Of a stretch of 11,938 nucleotides of DNA, positions 1 to 6,241 are shown piece after piece. Numbering within the stretch: position 1 is the stretch's first letter; each line of letters begins with the position of its first letter. The notes under the pieces were generated by a model. That model had not been told where the DNA came from. It did not search any database and saw only the letters and a list, made by a program, of their open reading frames with translations. The stretch comes from Nitrosopumilales archaeon (GTDB taxonomy: Archaea > Thermoproteota > Nitrososphaeria > Nitrososphaerales > Nitrosopumilaceae): contig JAEHKQ010000121.1 in the NCBI GenBank assembly GCA_016838795.1, positions 1 through 11,938 of the forward strand, in the 5' to 3' direction. The translations under genes were made by a program, and so were the position numbers.

Positions 1-329
1 AGATTCCTGTTGATGCTAAAGCTGCAGGTATTATGGCAATTGATGCTATATGGCAAGATCTTAAAGATGACAAAGGTTTGAAAAATGATTGTACTATTGG
101 AAAAAATCTTGGTTATGCAGGGAAAAGTATCATACATCCAGATCAAATTCAAATAATTCACAAAATTTTTCATCCAAATAAAGCTGAAATTGAATGGGCG
201 AAAAAAGTTTGTAAAACTTATTTGAAATCTTCAAAGAAAGGAAAAGGTGCAACTGTAGTTGAGGAAAAAATGATTGATGAAGTACATTATAAAAGAGCGA
301 AGGCACTTTTAGATCTCGCAAAAAATTAA
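1..329 (+). CDS. HpcH/HpaI aldolase / citrate lyase beta-like protein, C-terminal part
   Basis: This gene runs in from the left edge; the frame is open from base 3 and ends at TAA 327-329, so only about the last 109 residues are visible. The segment GYAGKSIIHPDQI, followed by a FHPNKAEIEWAKKV stretch, is the C-terminal signature of the CitE/HpcH TIM-barrel aldolases (usual form G-F-D-G-K-x-x-I-H-P-x-Q-I, then F-S-P-x-x-x-E-x-x-W-A). The later KGKGATVVEEKMID segment matches the family's closing region. Known members cleave or form CoA thioesters such as citramalyl-CoA, malyl-CoA or citryl-CoA using Mg2+. The catalytic residues lie upstream of the window, so the substrate cannot be read. An in-frame ATG at 33 is internal and not the start. 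The gene is convergent with the RAM-domain gene, with only 6 bp between stops. Confidence 0.8.
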   Translation, partial: IPVDAKAAGIMAIDAIWQDLKDDKGLKNDCTIGKNLGYAGKSIIHPDQIQIIHKIFHPNKAEIEWAKKVCKTYLKSSKKGKGATVVEEKMIDEVHYKRAKALLDLAKN

Positions 330-335
330 ATCATT

Positions 336-734
336 TTATTCTCTGTATCTTTTTTTGTAAACACTTTTGTATTTTTTTTTCTTTTTTTGTTTAAAGTCGT
401 CCTCATCGTCATCATCTTCCTCAAATTCTTCACCATCGGGCGGTTCCAATGGTTTTTTTTCTTCCGGAATTACATCTGGAATCAAATCTGGTTTTTCATC
501 ATCAGATCCTATATCAATTAGAGTGAGAGTAGAAGTAACATGATCTATATTTCTAATTTGTCCAGAAATTATTTTCTTTAATGCTTCTTGCTCACTTGAT
601 TCTATTTTAGCAATAATATCATAAATTCCAAAGATCCCATGAACCTCTTTCACATCATCGAGGCTTTTGAGCTGATTAATTACAGGCCTTTCTGAACCCC
701 CATCACAATTTATCAAAATATAGGCTTTTTCCAT
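336..734 (-). CDS. Stand-alone Lrp/AsnC ligand-binding (RAM) domain protein with charged tail
   Basis: A 132-residue protein starting at ATG 734. Residues 1-75 form a RAM/AsnC-type effector domain: a beta strand (KAYILINCD), the helix with VINQLKSLDDV, then VHGIFGIYDIIAKIE, which is the family's G-x-Y-D-I signature, and a final strand STLTLIDI. There is no helix-turn-helix DNA-binding domain, so this is not a normal Lrp regulator. Such stand-alone domains are common in archaea and can form oligomers or pair with full-length Lrp proteins. Residues 77-132 are low complexity: a Pro/Glu segment, an acidic run (EFEEDDDDEDD, about 103-113), then a basic run (KQKKKKKYKSVYKKRYRE). This tail is unusual and probably disordered. 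The ligand is unknown. A TATA-like element lies about 26 nt upstream of the start. Confidence 0.8.
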   Translation of the reverse strand: MEKAYILINCDGGSERPVINQLKSLDDVKEVHGIFGIYDIIAKIESSEQEALKKIISGQIRNIDHVTSTLTLIDIGSDDEKPDLIPDVIPEEKKPLEPPDGEEFEEDDDDEDDFKQKKKKKYKSVYKKRYRE

Positions 735-753
735 ACATACTATAGCTGTAATT

Positions 754-766
754 CTATTTTTATTTC
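754..766 (-). promoter_or_regulatory. Probable TATA element for the RAM-domain gene
   Basis: On the minus strand this reads gaaataaaaatag, centred about 26 nt upstream of ATG 734. That is the spacing expected for a leaderless or near-leaderless archaeal transcript. It was found by spacing and A/T pattern only. Confidence 0.35.
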
Positions 767-775
767 TTAGATCAA

Positions 776-785
776 GATTTTAATC
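776..785 (+). promoter_or_regulatory. Possible TATA element for the hypothetical gene at 808
   Basis: The sequence gattttaatc is centred about 28 nt upstream of TTG 808. It gives mild support to that start. It shares the 73-bp divergent spacer with the promoter of the RAM-domain gene. Confidence 0.3.
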
Positions 786-807
786 AGCCTAGAAAATCAT
801 TCTATTA

Positions 808-1458
808 TTGGCAAGTCAATACTTTATTCAGGTAGCAAGTTTTGCTGATTTTGCTAGGTTTGTTTGTGCCTTCAGAGAAAATCCTCTAAGGGTATACATG
901 CATAAACTTAAGGGAAAACAGGTTTTCTCAAGCGGAATTAATCTTGCTGATTCTGTACTTTCATTTTATACCCCTATTCCAAAAGATGGTAGATACATCT
1001 TGTATGATCCAAAAGGTGGACGAGAACATGTAGATGTTGTTAAATCAACTAAAATAGTTTCTAATTATGCACCAATAATACGCCTCAAATCTTTACCATA
1101 TCCACAAAAAACAACAATGAAGGATAAAGACAAATTACAACCAATTGAAATTGAGGATTTAGGAAGTCTAGCAAGACTAACATATGATCCTGAATTCCCT
1201 GAAGCACCAAATTTGACACTCTATTCATTCCCTCATAAGAAAAACTGGATAATTGGATATGTGACAACAATTGAATTAGAAGAAACTGTTGATTGTTTTA
1301 ATTATTTGATATTGGATAAAGCACCTACCAAACCATTTTTGAAATACGCAGGTCATAGTGGAACAAGCCCAGAATTTTCAGACAAATTTCAACATGGTTA
1401 CCCATATCTTCCTGTGATAAAACTACAAGAAAGCCATCCAATATTTGGGCTGAAATGA
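808..1458 (+). CDS. Conserved-looking hypothetical protein (216 aa)
   Basis: I do not recognise this protein. The frame is closed by TAG at 790-792 and contains no ATG before the first conserved-looking residues, so TTG 808 (product beginning MASQYFIQ) is the best start; ATT or ATC codons at 796-805 are less likely. There is no signal peptide or transmembrane helix. The sequence looks like a mixed alpha/beta soluble protein rich in aromatic and proline residues. It has a YILYDPKGG segment (about 63-71), a Lys-rich linker near residues 100-110 (TTMKDKDKLQ), and a C-terminal part containing KYAGHSGTSPEF. Codon use and composition match the neighbours, which argues for a real gene. It stands alone: divergent from the RAM-domain gene and 57 bp before proline dehydrogenase, which seems to have its own promoter. 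Confidence 0.75.
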   Translation: MASQYFIQVASFADFARFVCAFRENPLRVYMHKLKGKQVFSSGINLADSVLSFYTPIPKDGRYILYDPKGGREHVDVVKSTKIVSNYAPIIRLKSLPYPQKTTMKDKDKLQPIEIEDLGSLARLTYDPEFPEAPNLTLYSFPHKKNWIIGYVTTIELEETVDCFNYLILDKAPTKPFLKYAGHSGTSPEFSDKFQHGYPYLPVIKLQESHPIFGLK

Positions 1459-1486
1459 TTTTAGCATTCTGTATTAACTTGCAAAA

Positions 1487-1497
1487 TTTTTACATAA
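1487..1497 (+). promoter_or_regulatory. Probable TATA element for proline dehydrogenase
   Basis: The sequence ttttacataat is centred about 24 nt before ATG 1516, compatible with leaderless transcription. It favours ATG 1516 over the internal ATG at 1537. Confidence 0.35.
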
Positions 1498-1515
1498 TCT
1501 AGTTGCAGTAAAGTC

Positions 1516-2388
1516 ATGATTTCTGGTACTAGAATTATGGAAAAGATTCTTTTTCGTATAGCAAATCAATGGATAGCGGGCGATACGATTGATGATGCAT
1601 TATCTTCTGCCCAACAAGCCTATAGAAATGGACGGCATGCAATCATAAACAAACTAGGTGAGTATCATACATCCAAATCACAAATAAGAAATACTATCAA
1701 AGAATACAAACTAATCGTATCGCTTTTCAGAAAATGGAAGGTTAGAGGAGGAATTTCAGTCAAACCAACTCAGATTGGACTTTCAAGAAGTAAAAGGGAA
1801 TGTCTTCAAAATTTTCAAAAAATTATCAAAATTGCTATGCAATCACACATCTTTGTTTGGATTGATATGGAATCTTCGGATCACACAGACAAAACAATTG
1901 AAATCTATTATGATCTTTTTGCAAGATACGAAAGGCTTGGGCTAGCACTTCAAGCTAATCTTAAGAGAACTAAAAATGATATGAATGATTTGTTGTTCCA
2001 TGGTGCCAAAATCCGCCTTGTAAAAGGTGCGTATAATGAAGATAGGAAAATTGCTTACAAATCCAAAGAAAAAGTTGATGAAAACTATGGCCAATTAATG
2101 AAAATACTCTTCAAAAAAGGAAATGAATTTGGTATTGCAACCCACGACATAATCATGATTGAGAGAGCCATTAAACTCTCAAAGAAATACCCACGAAAGT
2201 TTGAGTTTCAAATGCTCAAAGGAATAAGAGACGAACTGAAACCACAACTGACGAAAAAAGGATTTATTGTTACTGACTATATTCCATATGGTACAAATTG
2301 GCTTCCTTACTCAATTCGACGATTAAAAGAAAGAAAAAGAAACATTTTGTTGCTTGGCAGCTCTTTCATTCAGTCACATCGTGTCTGA
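1516..2388 (+). CDS. Proline dehydrogenase (monofunctional ProDH)
   Basis: This FAD-dependent enzyme oxidises L-proline to 1-pyrroline-5-carboxylate (P5C) and passes electrons to the membrane quinone pool. The 290-residue protein has the ProDH barrel motifs in order: SVKPTQIG (81-88), DMES (117-120), RLVKGAYNE (167-175), ATHD (208-211), FEFQMLKGIRDEL (229-241), and the C-terminal YIPYGTNWLPY...RRLKER (255-273), whose two arginines bind the proline carboxylate in known structures. The length is typical of the short bacterial and archaeal form, not the fused PutA. One oddity is LQANLKRT at 145-152, where most family members have LQAYLxR. ATG 1516 is preferred; ATG 1537 (MEKILFRI) is possible. 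The 3' end overlaps the convergent P5C dehydrogenase gene by 19 bp. The two encode consecutive steps of proline to glutamate. Confidence 0.92.
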   Translation: MISGTRIMEKILFRIANQWIAGDTIDDALSSAQQAYRNGRHAIINKLGEYHTSKSQIRNTIKEYKLIVSLFRKWKVRGGISVKPTQIGLSRSKRECLQNFQKIIKIAMQSHIFVWIDMESSDHTDKTIEIYYDLFARYERLGLALQANLKRTKNDMNDLLFHGAKIRLVKGAYNEDRKIAYKSKEKVDENYGQLMKILFKKGNEFGIATHDIIMIERAIKLSKKYPRKFEFQMLKGIRDELKPQLTKKGFIVTDYIPYGTNWLPYSIRRLKERKRNILLLGSSFIQSHRV

Positions 2389-3935
2389 GTTTGGGCTCGT
2401 AAAAATTGTTGTAGATATTGTTCTCCACCAGCTCCCTTTCCAGAAATGCCCGAATTTTTCCACCCCACAAACGGCTGACTCTGCACTAAAGCACCAGTTA
2501 TCGCACTTGCTGCTCGGTTTGCATAAACGGTCCCTGCTTGAATTTTATCAAAAAATTTTTCAATCTCTTCTTTATTCTCACTGAATATTCCAGCTGTTAA
2601 TCCATATTCAGTATCATTTGCTAGTTTGATTGCTTCATCAATGTGTTCAAATTCATCAATACACAAAATTGGTAAGAAAAATTCTTCTTTAACCAACCTG
2701 TGTTCTCTTGGAAGTTTAGTAATTATGGTGGGCTCAACATAATAACCGTGTTCATAATCTCCATTTTTCAGAACAGAACCACCTGCAAGAACTTGACCAT
2801 CATTTTTTGCTGAAATAATTGCTGCTTCGTATTTTTCTTTAGCAGTCTTATTGATTATTGGTCCCAAAAATACATCTTTTTTCCAAGGTAAACCAATATT
2901 AAGAGAATTAGTTTTTTGGGTAAGTTTTTGGATGAATTTGTTTGCTACATTTTTTTGCACATAGACCCTAGAACACGCACTACACTTTTGTCCTCCATAA
3001 CCAAAGGCCGCGTGCATTATACCATCAGCCGCCTTTTCCAAATCTGCATGCTCTGTAACAATGACTGGATTTTTACCACCCATTTCAGATATGAACGGTT
3101 TTACCTTTTTCTCAGTAAATTTCTGAAATCCTGACATACCAACCTCTTTAGAACCTGTAAATGCAATCCCACTAACTAGAGGATTTTCTATCAAAGTTTT
3201 ACCAACAACACTTCCAGGTCCAGTAACAAAGTTAATTGTTCCGGACGGTAGTTTTTTGTAAATTGCTTCAGCGAATTTAAAAGAAGAAACAGGCGTATCG
3301 CTTGCAGGTTTTAACACAACTGTATTTCCTGTAATAAGAGCTCCTGTGGTCATCCCTATGGCAATAGCAGATGGAAAATTAAAGGGGGAGATGATTCCCC
3401 AAACGCCAAACGGTTTTAGTACAATTCTAGTCTTTTCTTTAGGATTAGGATGAGGGGTTTCTCTCTCAAAGCCTTCATTAATCTCAAGTTGGTATGCGTA
3501 AAATCTCATAAAATCAATTGCCTCATCAATATCTCCCATTGCTTCAACTCTGGTTTTGCCATTTTCAAATGACATGATTGCAGCTAGAACAAACTTTTGT
3601 TTTGAGAAAAGATCCGCACAATCTTTGAAAATTTGTGACCTTTGTTTGTAGGGCACAGAACTCCATTCAAAAAACGCATCATTTGCAGCGTTGATAGCAT
3701 TTATTGTATCCTCTTTTGTAGCCCGAGGGAATTTTGCAACAATTATTCTTGTATCTGAAGGAGATTTAACATCAAATTTGTTGTCTAAAAAAATTACTTC
3801 TCCGTTAATAATAATTGGATATTCTTTTCCTAGATCCGTTTTAACTTCCTCAAATGCTTTATCAAATTTTTCATCAAATTCATTAACTGTATTGTTGGTA
3901 ATTGCTTTACCCCATGTGTATTCATTTTCAAACAT
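2370..3935 (-). CDS. L-glutamate gamma-semialdehyde (P5C) dehydrogenase, ALDH superfamily
   Basis: This enzyme oxidises glutamate semialdehyde (from P5C) to glutamate with NAD(P)+. ATG 3935 gives 521 residues; a TTG two codons upstream (3941) is also possible. ALDH landmarks, counted from ATG 3935: SPFNFP with Asn185 (oxyanion hole), FTGSKEVG (259-266, nucleotide site), EMGGKNP with Glu284 (general base) and GGQKCSACSR with nucleophile Cys318. The KCSACSR form is characteristic of P5C dehydrogenases, as is the C-terminal GAGGEQYLQQF segment. An N-terminal extension of about 40 residues also matches that group. The usual E-x-F-G-P cofactor motif reads EFFLP (418-422), so the glycine is replaced by Leu. 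The gene lies about 20 bp downstream of the ureohydrolase on the same strand, probably one transcript, and converges on proline dehydrogenase. Confidence 0.9.
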   Translation of the reverse strand: MFENEYTWGKAITNNTVNEFDEKFDKAFEEVKTDLGKEYPIIINGEVIFLDNKFDVKSPSDTRIIVAKFPRATKEDTINAINAANDAFFEWSSVPYKQRSQIFKDCADLFSKQKFVLAAIMSFENGKTRVEAMGDIDEAIDFMRFYAYQLEINEGFERETPHPNPKEKTRIVLKPFGVWGIISPFNFPSAIAIGMTTGALITGNTVVLKPASDTPVSSFKFAEAIYKKLPSGTINFVTGPGSVVGKTLIENPLVSGIAFTGSKEVGMSGFQKFTEKKVKPFISEMGGKNPVIVTEHADLEKAADGIMHAAFGYGGQKCSACSRVYVQKNVANKFIQKLTQKTNSLNIGLPWKKDVFLGPIINKTAKEKYEAAIISAKNDGQVLAGGSVLKNGDYEHGYYVEPTIITKLPREHRLVKEEFFLPILCIDEFEHIDEAIKLANDTEYGLTAGIFSENKEEIEKFFDKIQAGTVYANRAASAITGALVQSQPFVGWKNSGISGKGAGGEQYLQQFLRAQTQTRCD

Positions 3936-3955
3936 AGACAAATTACATGATCATT

Positions 3956-4807
3956 CTATTTTAAATCCGTACCAAATATCACTTCTGAAATTATCCTTGA
4001 TGCTAAATGTGATGTTCTATCTTTAACGTCATAACTTGGGCAAACTTCCATGATATCCATTCCCACAATTCCATGTTTTACAATTTTTTTTAGAAGATAA
4101 ACCGCATCAACACTGTTTAAACCCATGGGAACTGGTACAGATACTCCTGGTGCATAAGATGGGTCTATGCAGTCCATATCAAAGGAAACATACACTTTAT
4201 CTCCAATTGTGTTTAAAATAAAATCTGATATTTCTGAAAGTCCTTTTTCTGCTATATCAAATGGTGTTATTACTTTGAGATTGTATTTTTTGATATTTTC
4301 TAGTTCCTCTTTTTCTGGCGTTCTGATTCCAATTTGTATACTAGTATCCACATGAATATGGGGCAAAACATCGTAAAAGACTGAACCATAATAATTTGTT
4401 GTTGAACTAACAAAATCCGGATGAGCATCAAAGTAAACCAAAGAAAATTTTCCTATGTTATTTGATAATGCTTTAAGGACATGAGTAGTTATCGAATGGT
4501 CTCCACCCATGGCTATCGGTATCTTTGATTTAGAACAAATTTGATCATATACCTCAGCTATCTGAATTCTATCTATGTTACCATAATCGTAAACCTTTCT
4601 CTGAGTTGAAATTGAATATGGGAGACCAAGTGACATCTTACCTTCTCTAGAGTAAGAATCCCTTTTATGAGAAATTTCTCGAATTCGAGATGGTGCTTCC
4701 TCCGTACCTTGTCTTAAGGCATGAGATTGGGATTCATCAGGAATGCCTACTATAACAAAATCTGATTCATCAAATTCATTGGTATTTGCCCAGCATATTT
4801 TATCCAT
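3956..4807 (-). CDS. Ureohydrolase family protein (arginase/agmatinase-like), substrate uncertain
   Basis: A 283-residue manganese ureohydrolase. The binuclear metal ligands are all present: His104 in GGDHS, Asp127-x-His129-x-Asp131 in DAHPDF, and Asp210/Asp212 in SFDMDCIDPSYAPG. The C-terminal GMDIMEVCPSYD motif (249-260) with Glu254 is typical of agmatinases and their relatives. The family cleaves guanidino compounds (arginine, agmatine and others) to urea plus an amine. One key position is odd. Arginase and agmatinase normally carry a His in an HG[TQ]xF segment 10 residues after the DAHxD aspartate. Here the segment reads YYGSVF, with Tyr140 apparently in its place. Automatic annotation would call it agmatinase (speB), but I leave the substrate open. 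It sits just upstream of P5C dehydrogenase, which would fit arginine to ornithine to glutamate catabolism. Urea release would suit an ammonia oxidiser. Confidence 0.85.
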   Translation of the reverse strand: MDKICWANTNEFDESDFVIVGIPDESQSHALRQGTEEAPSRIREISHKRDSYSREGKMSLGLPYSISTQRKVYDYGNIDRIQIAEVYDQICSKSKIPIAMGGDHSITTHVLKALSNNIGKFSLVYFDAHPDFVSSTTNYYGSVFYDVLPHIHVDTSIQIGIRTPEKEELENIKKYNLKVITPFDIAEKGLSEISDFILNTIGDKVYVSFDMDCIDPSYAPGVSVPVPMGLNSVDAVYLLKKIVKHGIVGMDIMEVCPSYDVKDRTSHLASRIISEVIFGTDLK

Positions 4808-4830
4808 TTAACTAATCTGAAGTTATGAGT

Positions 4831-4842
4831 ACTATACTAATT
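4831..4842 (-). promoter_or_regulatory. Possible TATA element for the ureohydrolase-P5CDH unit
   Basis: The minus strand reads aattagtatagt, centred about 29 nt upstream of ATG 4807. It is a weak match by sequence and supported mainly by position in the divergent spacer with ribE. Confidence 0.3.
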
Positions 4843-4867
4843 TTACATTTCTTTTCTGGACTCAAAA

Positions 4868-4877
4868 TTCAAATATC
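4868..4877 (+). promoter_or_regulatory. Probable TATA element for ribE
   Basis: The sequence ttcaaatatc is centred about 29 nt upstream of ATG 4902, as expected for a near-leaderless transcript. It supports ATG 4902 as the start rather than the TTG at 4887. Confidence 0.35.
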
Positions 4878-4901
4878 GTAGATTGATTGAGACATAAAGA
4901 A

Positions 4902-5486
4902 ATGTTTACAGGAATTATCTCAGGCACTGGAAAAGTAGAAAAAATCGCAAAAAACACAAAAAATCGCAGTGCTATTAAAATGACTGTAAACTTGGGTAAA
5001 TGTGCTAAAGGTTTGAAAATTGGACAAAGTGTTGCTTTGAATGGCGTTTGTTTAACAGTAACAAAACTCTCAAAGAATCTAGGTAGATTTGAAATGATTG
5101 ATGAAACTACAAAGAAAACTGATCTTGGAAATCTAAAAATTGGAAGTATTGTGAACGTTGAACGAAGTCTTAAGGCTGGTGAAAGATTAGAGGGACATTT
5201 TGTTTTAGGACATGTAGATGGTGTAGGTACTATAACAAAAATTCAGAAAAAACCAAAAGAGGTTCAAGTTTGGTTTAACGTTCCAAAAAAATTAGCTAAA
5301 TATATTGTGAAAAAGGGCTCTATTGCAATTGATGGTATTAGTCTTACAGTTGTTGAAGCCAAGAACAATAATGTTTCAGTTTGTTTTATTCCACATACAA
5401 TTCAAGTGACAAACTTTAGAACAAAAAATGTCGGCGACAAAGTTAATATTGAAACTGACATTTTAGGAAAATACATTTTAAAATAA
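4902..5486 (+). CDS. ribE: Riboflavin synthase, bacterial-type alpha chain
   Basis: This enzyme dismutates two 6,7-dimethyl-8-ribityllumazine molecules to riboflavin and 5-amino-6-ribitylaminouracil, the last step of the pathway. The 194-residue protein has the two tandem lumazine-binding barrels. The first starts with MFTGIISGTGKV (1-12) and contains ALNGVCLTV (45-53). The second begins around GHFVLGHVDGVGTI (98-111) and contains AIDGISLTVVEA (142-153). ATG 4902 is chosen because nearly every family member begins MFTGI; the TTG five codons upstream would add an atypical MRHKE. This is the trimeric type found in bacteria and eukaryotes. It is not the archaeal pentameric riboflavin synthase related to lumazine synthase. 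It appears to have its own TATA element. It is separated from ribB by 78 bp that contain an inverted repeat and a second promoter, so it may be transcribed apart from the other rib genes. Confidence 0.95.
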   Translation: MFTGIISGTGKVEKIAKNTKNRSAIKMTVNLGKCAKGLKIGQSVALNGVCLTVTKLSKNLGRFEMIDETTKKTDLGNLKIGSIVNVERSLKAGERLEGHFVLGHVDGVGTITKIQKKPKEVQVWFNVPKKLAKYIVKKGSIAIDGISLTVVEAKNNNVSVCFIPHTIQVTNFRTKNVGDKVNIETDILGKYILK

Positions 5487-5497
5487 ACCTAATAATC

Positions 5498-5513
5498 TAC
5501 CACTTAATTGGTA
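5498..5513. repeat. Short inverted repeat between ribE and ribB
   Basis: TACCA (5498-5502) and TGGTA (5509-5513) are perfect inverted copies around a 6-nt centre. They lie 12 bp after the ribE stop and about 20 bp upstream of the ribB TATA box. A T-run follows at 5522-5527. It could be an operator for ribB or part of a ribE termination signal. A 5-bp stem can also arise by chance. Confidence 0.3.
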
Positions 5514-5532
5514 ATTACAAATTTTTTAGTAA

Positions 5533-5543
5533 GCTTTATAATC
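5533..5543 (+). promoter_or_regulatory. TATA box of the ribB-ribH-gch3-amidohydrolase-arfC operon
   Basis: The sequence gctttataatc is centred about 27 nt upstream of ATG 5565 and is the clearest archaeal TATA box in the window. The spacing implies that transcription starts at or next to the ribB start codon. Confidence 0.55.
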
Positions 5544-5564
5544 AGAACGAAATGATTTTTTATT

Positions 5565-6239
5565 ATGTCACTAGAATCCGCAATTGCTTCTCTAAAACGA
5601 GGAGAGTTTGTTTTACTTTTTGATTCTGCTGGAAGAGAAAACGAAATCGATATGGTTGTTGCTGCAGAATTTGCGACGCCAGAGCATGTTGCAAGAATGC
5701 GTCAACATGCGGGAGGTTTACTTTGTCTTGCTATAGATCATTCATTTGGACAAAAACTCGGTTTACGATACATGCATGATATTCTTTCCAATTCTGACTC
5801 GTTAGATTCTGACTCAAAGGAAATGATAATGGGACTTGCACCATATGGTGATCGTCCTACATTTTCGATCTCAATAAATCACTACCAAACTTATACTGGC
5901 ATTACAGACCATGATAGAGCATTAACCATTAACGAAATGGCTAATCTCTACAAGGTTGAAAATAATAGGAAAAAATTTGTATCATCATTCAAAACTCCTG
6001 GTCATGTACCACTGTTAATTGCCTCAAAGGGCTTACTTGTGAATCGGCAGGGTCATACAGAAATGTCTGTTTATTTAGCACGGATAGCTGAACTCACTCC
6101 TGTTACTGCTATATGTGAAATGATGGACGCTGAAACATATTCAGCATTATCTTTTGAAAGAGCACAGAAATATGCAAAACAAAATGCTATCCCCTTTGTA
6201 GATGGCAAAGAACTAATTGAATACGCTAAGGTGCATTAA
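5565..6239 (+). CDS. ribB: 3,4-dihydroxy-2-butanone 4-phosphate synthase
   Basis: RibB converts ribulose 5-phosphate to formate and the four-carbon unit 3,4-dihydroxy-2-butanone 4-phosphate, which RibH joins to the ribitylaminouracil. The 224-residue protein has the family motifs in order: FDSAGRENEIDM with the metal-binding Glu (24-29 RENEID), the MRQHAGGLLCLA segment (45-56), TGITDHDRA (111-119, usually TGIS-x-x-DRA), FKTPGHVPLL with His147 (142-151), and GHTEMSVYLAR with Glu166 (163-173). The length fits the stand-alone enzyme, and no GTP cyclohydrolase II domain is fused, consistent with the archaeal GTP cyclohydrolase III two genes downstream. ATG 5565 follows a good TATA box at leaderless spacing. 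It is the first gene of a tight five-gene operon, with ribH starting 2 nt after its stop. Confidence 0.95.
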   Translation: MSLESAIASLKRGEFVLLFDSAGRENEIDMVVAAEFATPEHVARMRQHAGGLLCLAIDHSFGQKLGLRYMHDILSNSDSLDSDSKEMIMGLAPYGDRPTFSISINHYQTYTGITDHDRALTINEMANLYKVENNRKKFVSSFKTPGHVPLLIASKGLLVNRQGHTEMSVYLARIAELTPVTAICEMMDAETYSALSFERAQKYAKQNAIPFVDGKELIEYAKVH

Positions 6240-6241
6240 TT

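Noticed and set aside
2354..2584. Plus-strand frame overlapping the proline dehydrogenase end and P5C dehydrogenase C-terminus
   Set aside because: It lies over the well-supported ends of both genes in another frame and shows no family features.
3691..4026. Plus-strand open frame of 111 codons opposite P5C dehydrogenase and the ureohydrolase end
   Set aside because: It is antisense to two clear enzymes, has no recognisable motif, and its hydrophobic composition is what the reverse of charged coding sequence gives.
4887..4901. TTG start five codons upstream for ribE
   Set aside because: Family members begin MFTGI almost without exception, and the TATA spacing fits ATG 4902 better.
4808..4901. 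Possible RFN (FMN) riboswitch ahead of ribE
   Set aside because: The spacer is only 94 bp, shared with a divergent promoter, AT-rich, and shows none of the conserved RFN helices.
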